From NCBI GenBank assembly GCA_016188785.1, contig JACPHD010000009.1, forward strand, positions 1-36,584: a stretch of DNA of 36,584 nt. Direction: 5' to 3'. The notes beneath the pieces were generated by a model. That model worked only from the letters and a program-made list of their open reading frames with translations, did no database searches and was not told the DNA's origin. Below, one piece after another: positions 34,353 through 36,584 of this stretch. Both the position numbers and the translations under genes were made by a program. The DNA is from Parcubacteria group bacterium. GTDB lineage: Bacteria > Patescibacteriota > Patescibacteriia > Patescibacteriales > GWC2-42-12. Each line of letters starts with the position of its first letter. The stretch's first letter is position 1.

Positions 34353-34841
34353 TTATTTTATCATCTTCTTAATCATTTCTCTATCTTTTTTTTCGTCAAT
34401 TTTTTCTCCCAAAACTTTTTCTACGGCCATAATAATCAGATCGGCCAATTCCGTTTTTATCTCTTTCAAAGTCGCGGCTTTATCCGCCTGCATTTTCTGT
34501 TTTTCCTGATTGATAATCTGGCCGATTTCTTCTTTGGCGCGCGCGATCATTTCTTGCTTACGCGCGTCAGCGTCGCGCGCGGCCTTTTCTAATATCGCGT
34601 TAGCTTGTTTTTTAGCCAGAGCCAAAGCTTTATCAAATTCCGCTTGCGTCTGGCTTAATTTTTCTTCAACTTTTTTCGCGTCATCTAGGCCTTTCTCTAT
34701 TTTAGCGGTTCTCTCGGCCATAACGCGAGCCAAAGGCTTAAAAGCCAGCCAATATAAAACCGCGAAGACAATTGCGAAATTAAAAATCTGCGCGATCAAC
34801 AAGCGCCAATCAATATGAAATGTTTCTATCAAATTCTCCAC
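34353..34841 (-). CDS. atpF: F0 ATP synthase b subunit
   Basis: The 162-aa protein begins with a GTG. One N-terminal membrane helix (LLIAQIFNFAIVFAVLYWLAF, about 14-34) and a long charged coiled coil (MAERTAKIEKGLDDAKKVEEKLSQ, AREEIGQIINQEKQKMQADKAATLKEIKTELADLIIMAVEKVLGEKIDEKKD) match AtpF. It links F0 to F1 via delta. In most operons atpH follows directly; here three other genes come first. The upstream gap to atpE is 182 nt with a hairpin repeat and a GC-rich stem-loop. Confidence 0.93.
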   Translation of the reverse strand: MENLIETFHIDWRLLIAQIFNFAIVFAVLYWLAFKPLARVMAERTAKIEKGLDDAKKVEEKLSQTQAEFDKALALAKKQANAILEKAARDADARKQEMIARAKEEIGQIINQEKQKMQADKAATLKEIKTELADLIIMAVEKVLGEKIDEKKDREMIKKMIK

Positions 34842-34845
34842 AAAA

Positions 34846-34970
34846 TTATAATTTCCAATTTATAATTTCTAAACAATTCGCCAGCTGGCGAACCAATGAC
34901 TAAATTTTTAATTAAAAATTAGAACATTAAATCATTGTTTGAAAATTGAAAATTGAAAATTGAAAATTAA
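34846..34970. repeat. AT-rich operon-spacer hairpin (copy 6, divergent)
   Basis: ATTTCCAATTTATAATTTCTAAACAATT on the left pairs with AATCATTGTTTGAAAATTGAAAATTG on the right around a TTTTTAATTAAAAA centre. An extra CGCCAGCTGGCG hairpin is inserted in the left arm. It lies in the atpE-atpF gap. Confidence 0.6.
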
Positions 34971-34978
34971 TTTTAACA

Positions 34979-35021
34979 GTCTTGCCGCTGCCCCGAATTA
35001 TTCCGGGGCAATCCGTAAGAC
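34979..35021 (-). promoter_or_regulatory. Stem-loop directly downstream of atpE
   Basis: The outer arms GTCTTACGG and CGGCAAGAC-like (two non-pairs) surround an inner TGCCCCGG/CGGGGCA stem with a 7-nt loop. It begins two or three bases after the atpE stop. No long T run follows, so it is more likely an RNA-stability or attenuation element than a full terminator. Confidence 0.5.
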
Positions 35022-35023
35022 TA

Positions 35024-35263
<240 letters not shown>

Positions 35264-36085
35264 TTATTCATGCTCTGCGGCCGTATTCATGGTTACGTAG
35301 GCTAAAATTAAAATCGCAAAAATAAACGCTTGCACTAGACCAACAATTATTTCTAAAAACATAAACGGGATGGGCAGCCCGAAAGCCAGTAAAGCCGACA
35401 TGGAAGCGAGCAAAACTTCGCCGGCGAAAATATTGCCAAATAAACGAAACGACAAACTGGCGACTTTGGCGAATTCTCCTACTACTTCAATTAAGCCCAC
35501 AAAAACTTTAATCGGATTAACCACGATAATGGCCGGGTCTTTTAAGATTTTTTTTGGTATGTCTAATAGCGCCTTAATATTTATAAACTTATTCAAATAT
35601 TGCCAAAAGCCTATGGCCAGAACGGAAAAAATATGGCTAAAGACCACGCCCACGATAGCCAACGCCAAAGTTGTATTTAAGTCAGCCGTGCCGCCGCGAA
35701 AAAACGGAATAAAAATATTCTCGCCATGTTCAGATACTACCTGGCCGATTGAACCAACGCCGGGTAGTAACCCTAGCCAGTTATTCAGTAAAATAAAGAC
35801 TAGGAAACTAACAACAAACGGGAAATATTTTAAAGTTTTGGCGCGCGAACCGGTAACCGAGTCAAACACGTCCAGGAGCATTTCCACGGCCGCTTCTAGC
35901 GCATTCTGCGCTCCGCGCGGCACTAATTTAATTTTTGACCTAAAAAACAAGCCGAAAATCAAAACTATAAAAACCACCAGCCAGGTATTAAGCAAAGAAT
36001 TGGTAATGGGAAACCCGGCTGCCTTAAAAACCGGCTCGGAAAATAAAGTATTTTCGGTTTTTATTTCTGTTAACATGTTGGTCAA
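35264..36085 (-). CDS. atpB: F0 ATP synthase a subunit
   Basis: The 273-aa protein forms the ion half-channels with the c ring. About six helices are predicted. The essential Arg lies in FAKVASLSFRLFGNIFAGEVLLASM, with EVVGEF before it and IVGLVQAFIFAILILAYVTMNTA at the end. LNNWLGLLPGVGSIG is also typical. The start abuts the AtpI stop (36086). MLTEIKTEN at 36076 is an alternative start. Confidence 0.96.
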   Translation of the reverse strand: MTNMLTEIKTENTLFSEPVFKAAGFPITNSLLNTWLVVFIVLIFGLFFRSKIKLVPRGAQNALEAAVEMLLDVFDSVTGSRAKTLKYFPFVVSFLVFILLNNWLGLLPGVGSIGQVVSEHGENIFIPFFRGGTADLNTTLALAIVGVVFSHIFSVLAIGFWQYLNKFINIKALLDIPKKILKDPAIIVVNPIKVFVGLIEVVGEFAKVASLSFRLFGNIFAGEVLLASMSALLAFGLPIPFMFLEIIVGLVQAFIFAILILAYVTMNTAAEHE

Positions 36086-36367
36086 TTATTTTTTCTTGTC
36101 TAACTTATTGTCCTTGCTAAGTTTGTCAATTTTTTTGTATTCGCTGATCGTCTCTCTAATTAAGCCGGCCATTGATAAGATAAAGGCCAGTCCGATACAG
36201 GCTAATAACAGCCAGGGCGCGCTATTATACTTTTTATCCAGCCATTTACCTAAAAACAAAGCGATAATTATGGGCAGGCCGATCCAGCCGGATAGCTTAA
36301 TAAACACGGTTAAAGCCGGTTGCCACCAGGCAGTCTGGCTGTCGTCTTTTAAATCCTTATCCGCCAT
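36086..36367 (-). CDS. AtpI/AtpZ-like membrane protein, first gene of the atp operon
   Basis: The 93-aa protein has two transmembrane helices (LSGWIGLPIIIALFLGKWLDKKYNSAPWLLLACIGLAFILSMAGLI) and a charged tail. The pattern G-LPI..ALFLGKWLD..........GL matches the ATPase gene 1 family (AtpZ or AtpI), proposed to assist c-ring assembly or Mg transport. It opens the operon, 40 nt after the predicted -10 box. Confidence 0.85.
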   Translation of the reverse strand: MADKDLKDDSQTAWWQPALTVFIKLSGWIGLPIIIALFLGKWLDKKYNSAPWLLLACIGLAFILSMAGLIRETISEYKKIDKLSKDNKLDKKK

Positions 36368-36406
36368 ATTTTTTTAAAAAAATAATAGGCGCAGTTGCCT
36401 ACTTCT

Positions 36407-36435
36407 TTTATACAGCAAAAAATTACAAAAGTCAA
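36407..36435 (-). promoter_or_regulatory. Promoter of the ATP synthase operon
   Basis: On the minus strand TTGACT (36430-36435), a 17-nt spacer and TATAAA (36407-36412) lie upstream of the first operon gene. Confidence 0.75.
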
Positions 36436-36443
36436 CAATTTGC

Positions 36444-36584
36444 GGCTCTACACTAAATAGTGTGGTGGAAAACTAAAAAGCAGTGGTAAAATTAGCTTGA
36501 AACCGGAGTTTTTCAACTCTGAGCTAAAAATTAACACTGCTTCTATGCAAAAATGTATCAATAAAATGCTAAATCTGCAAGGCG
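36444..36584 (+). mobile_element. Probable left end of an ISL3-like insertion sequence (incomplete)
   Basis: GGCTCTACACTAAATAGTGT resembles ISL3-family terminal repeats, which start GGCTCT. The stretch 36479-36541 folds with AGCAGTG/CACTGCT and TTAGCT/AGCTAA arms. A reading frame starts at 36545 and leaves the window open. The right end is outside the window. Confidence 0.45.
36545..36584 (+). CDS. Possible transposase start, truncated by the window end
   Basis: Only 13 codons are present: MQKCINKMLNLQG. The frame is open at the edge. The similarity to ISL3-type transposase starts (short, basic, Cys near residue 4) is from memory and weak. The assignment rests on the GGCTCT end 101 nt upstream. 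Confidence 0.35.
   Translation, partial: MQKCINKMLNLQG

Noticed and set aside
35370-36377. 335-aa plus-strand ORF opposite atpB and atpI
   Set aside because: It is the antisense shadow of two conserved membrane genes on the minus strand. Its composition is typical of reverse-read hydrophobic codons.

Overview
The window looks like a chromosomal segment of a Candidate Phyla Radiation (Patescibacteria, probably Parcubacteria-like) bacterium. The basis is gene content and style. Several proteins belong to families I associate with that group: a short PEGA/propeller membrane protein, a CofE-like protein with no F420 pathway in sight, a 159-aa membrane-anchored hypothetical and small carbonic-anhydrase-like proteins. 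Most genes lack a Shine-Dalgarno sequence, coding regions are moderately AT-rich, and the intergenic spaces are full of palindromic repeats. No rRNA gene is present, so this placement is inference.

Layout. 1-350: palindromic repeats and a promoter. 351-1546: murA, broken by a deletion at a 6-bp microhomology. 1646-2974: PEGA-domain protein. 2977-7156 (minus): a Gld-like ABC exporter operon (ATPase, permease, auxiliary protein, DUF4340 protein). 7323-8447: HtrA protease. 8597-8780: decayed coiled-coil remnant. 8823-12756: ribosome hibernation factor and DnaE. 12833-14988: small coiled-coil protein, ParB and ParA. 15195-15281: tRNA-Leu(CAA), whose promoter diverges from that of parA and shares its -35 box. 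15336-16040: CofE-like protein. 16150-19032: purD and purB, each with a strong SD and its own terminator, in contrast to the neighbouring genes. 19145-23239: anchored hypothetical, O-antigen-ligase/TPR protein and AI-2E family permease. 23352-25364: groES-groEL under a consensus promoter and CIRCE operator. 25576-26963: small membrane protein and two carbonic-anhydrase-like proteins. 27095-36367: complete F-type ATP synthase operon (atpI-B-E-F, then three foreign genes, then atpH-A-G-D-C). 36444-end: probable left end of an ISL3-like insertion sequence.

The genes cover wall precursor synthesis, envelope export and quality control, replication, chromosome partition, translation dormancy, protein folding and ATP synthesis.

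The most unusual material is the repeat landscape. One palindromic family has inserted in frame into two unrelated membrane-associated proteins, always reading PVR(N/K)...SNGV, which resembles Rickettsia palindromic elements. A second family of long AT-rich hairpins sits between co-oriented operon genes at least six times. Other points of interest are the methyltransferase, membrane and Ig-like gene cassette inside the ATP synthase operon, predicted leaderless promoters for htrA and dnaE, and the paired carbonic-anhydrase-like proteins. Three reading frames are broken (murA, the coiled-coil remnant, the Ig-like protein), so sequencing or assembly error should be excluded before biological decay is inferred.
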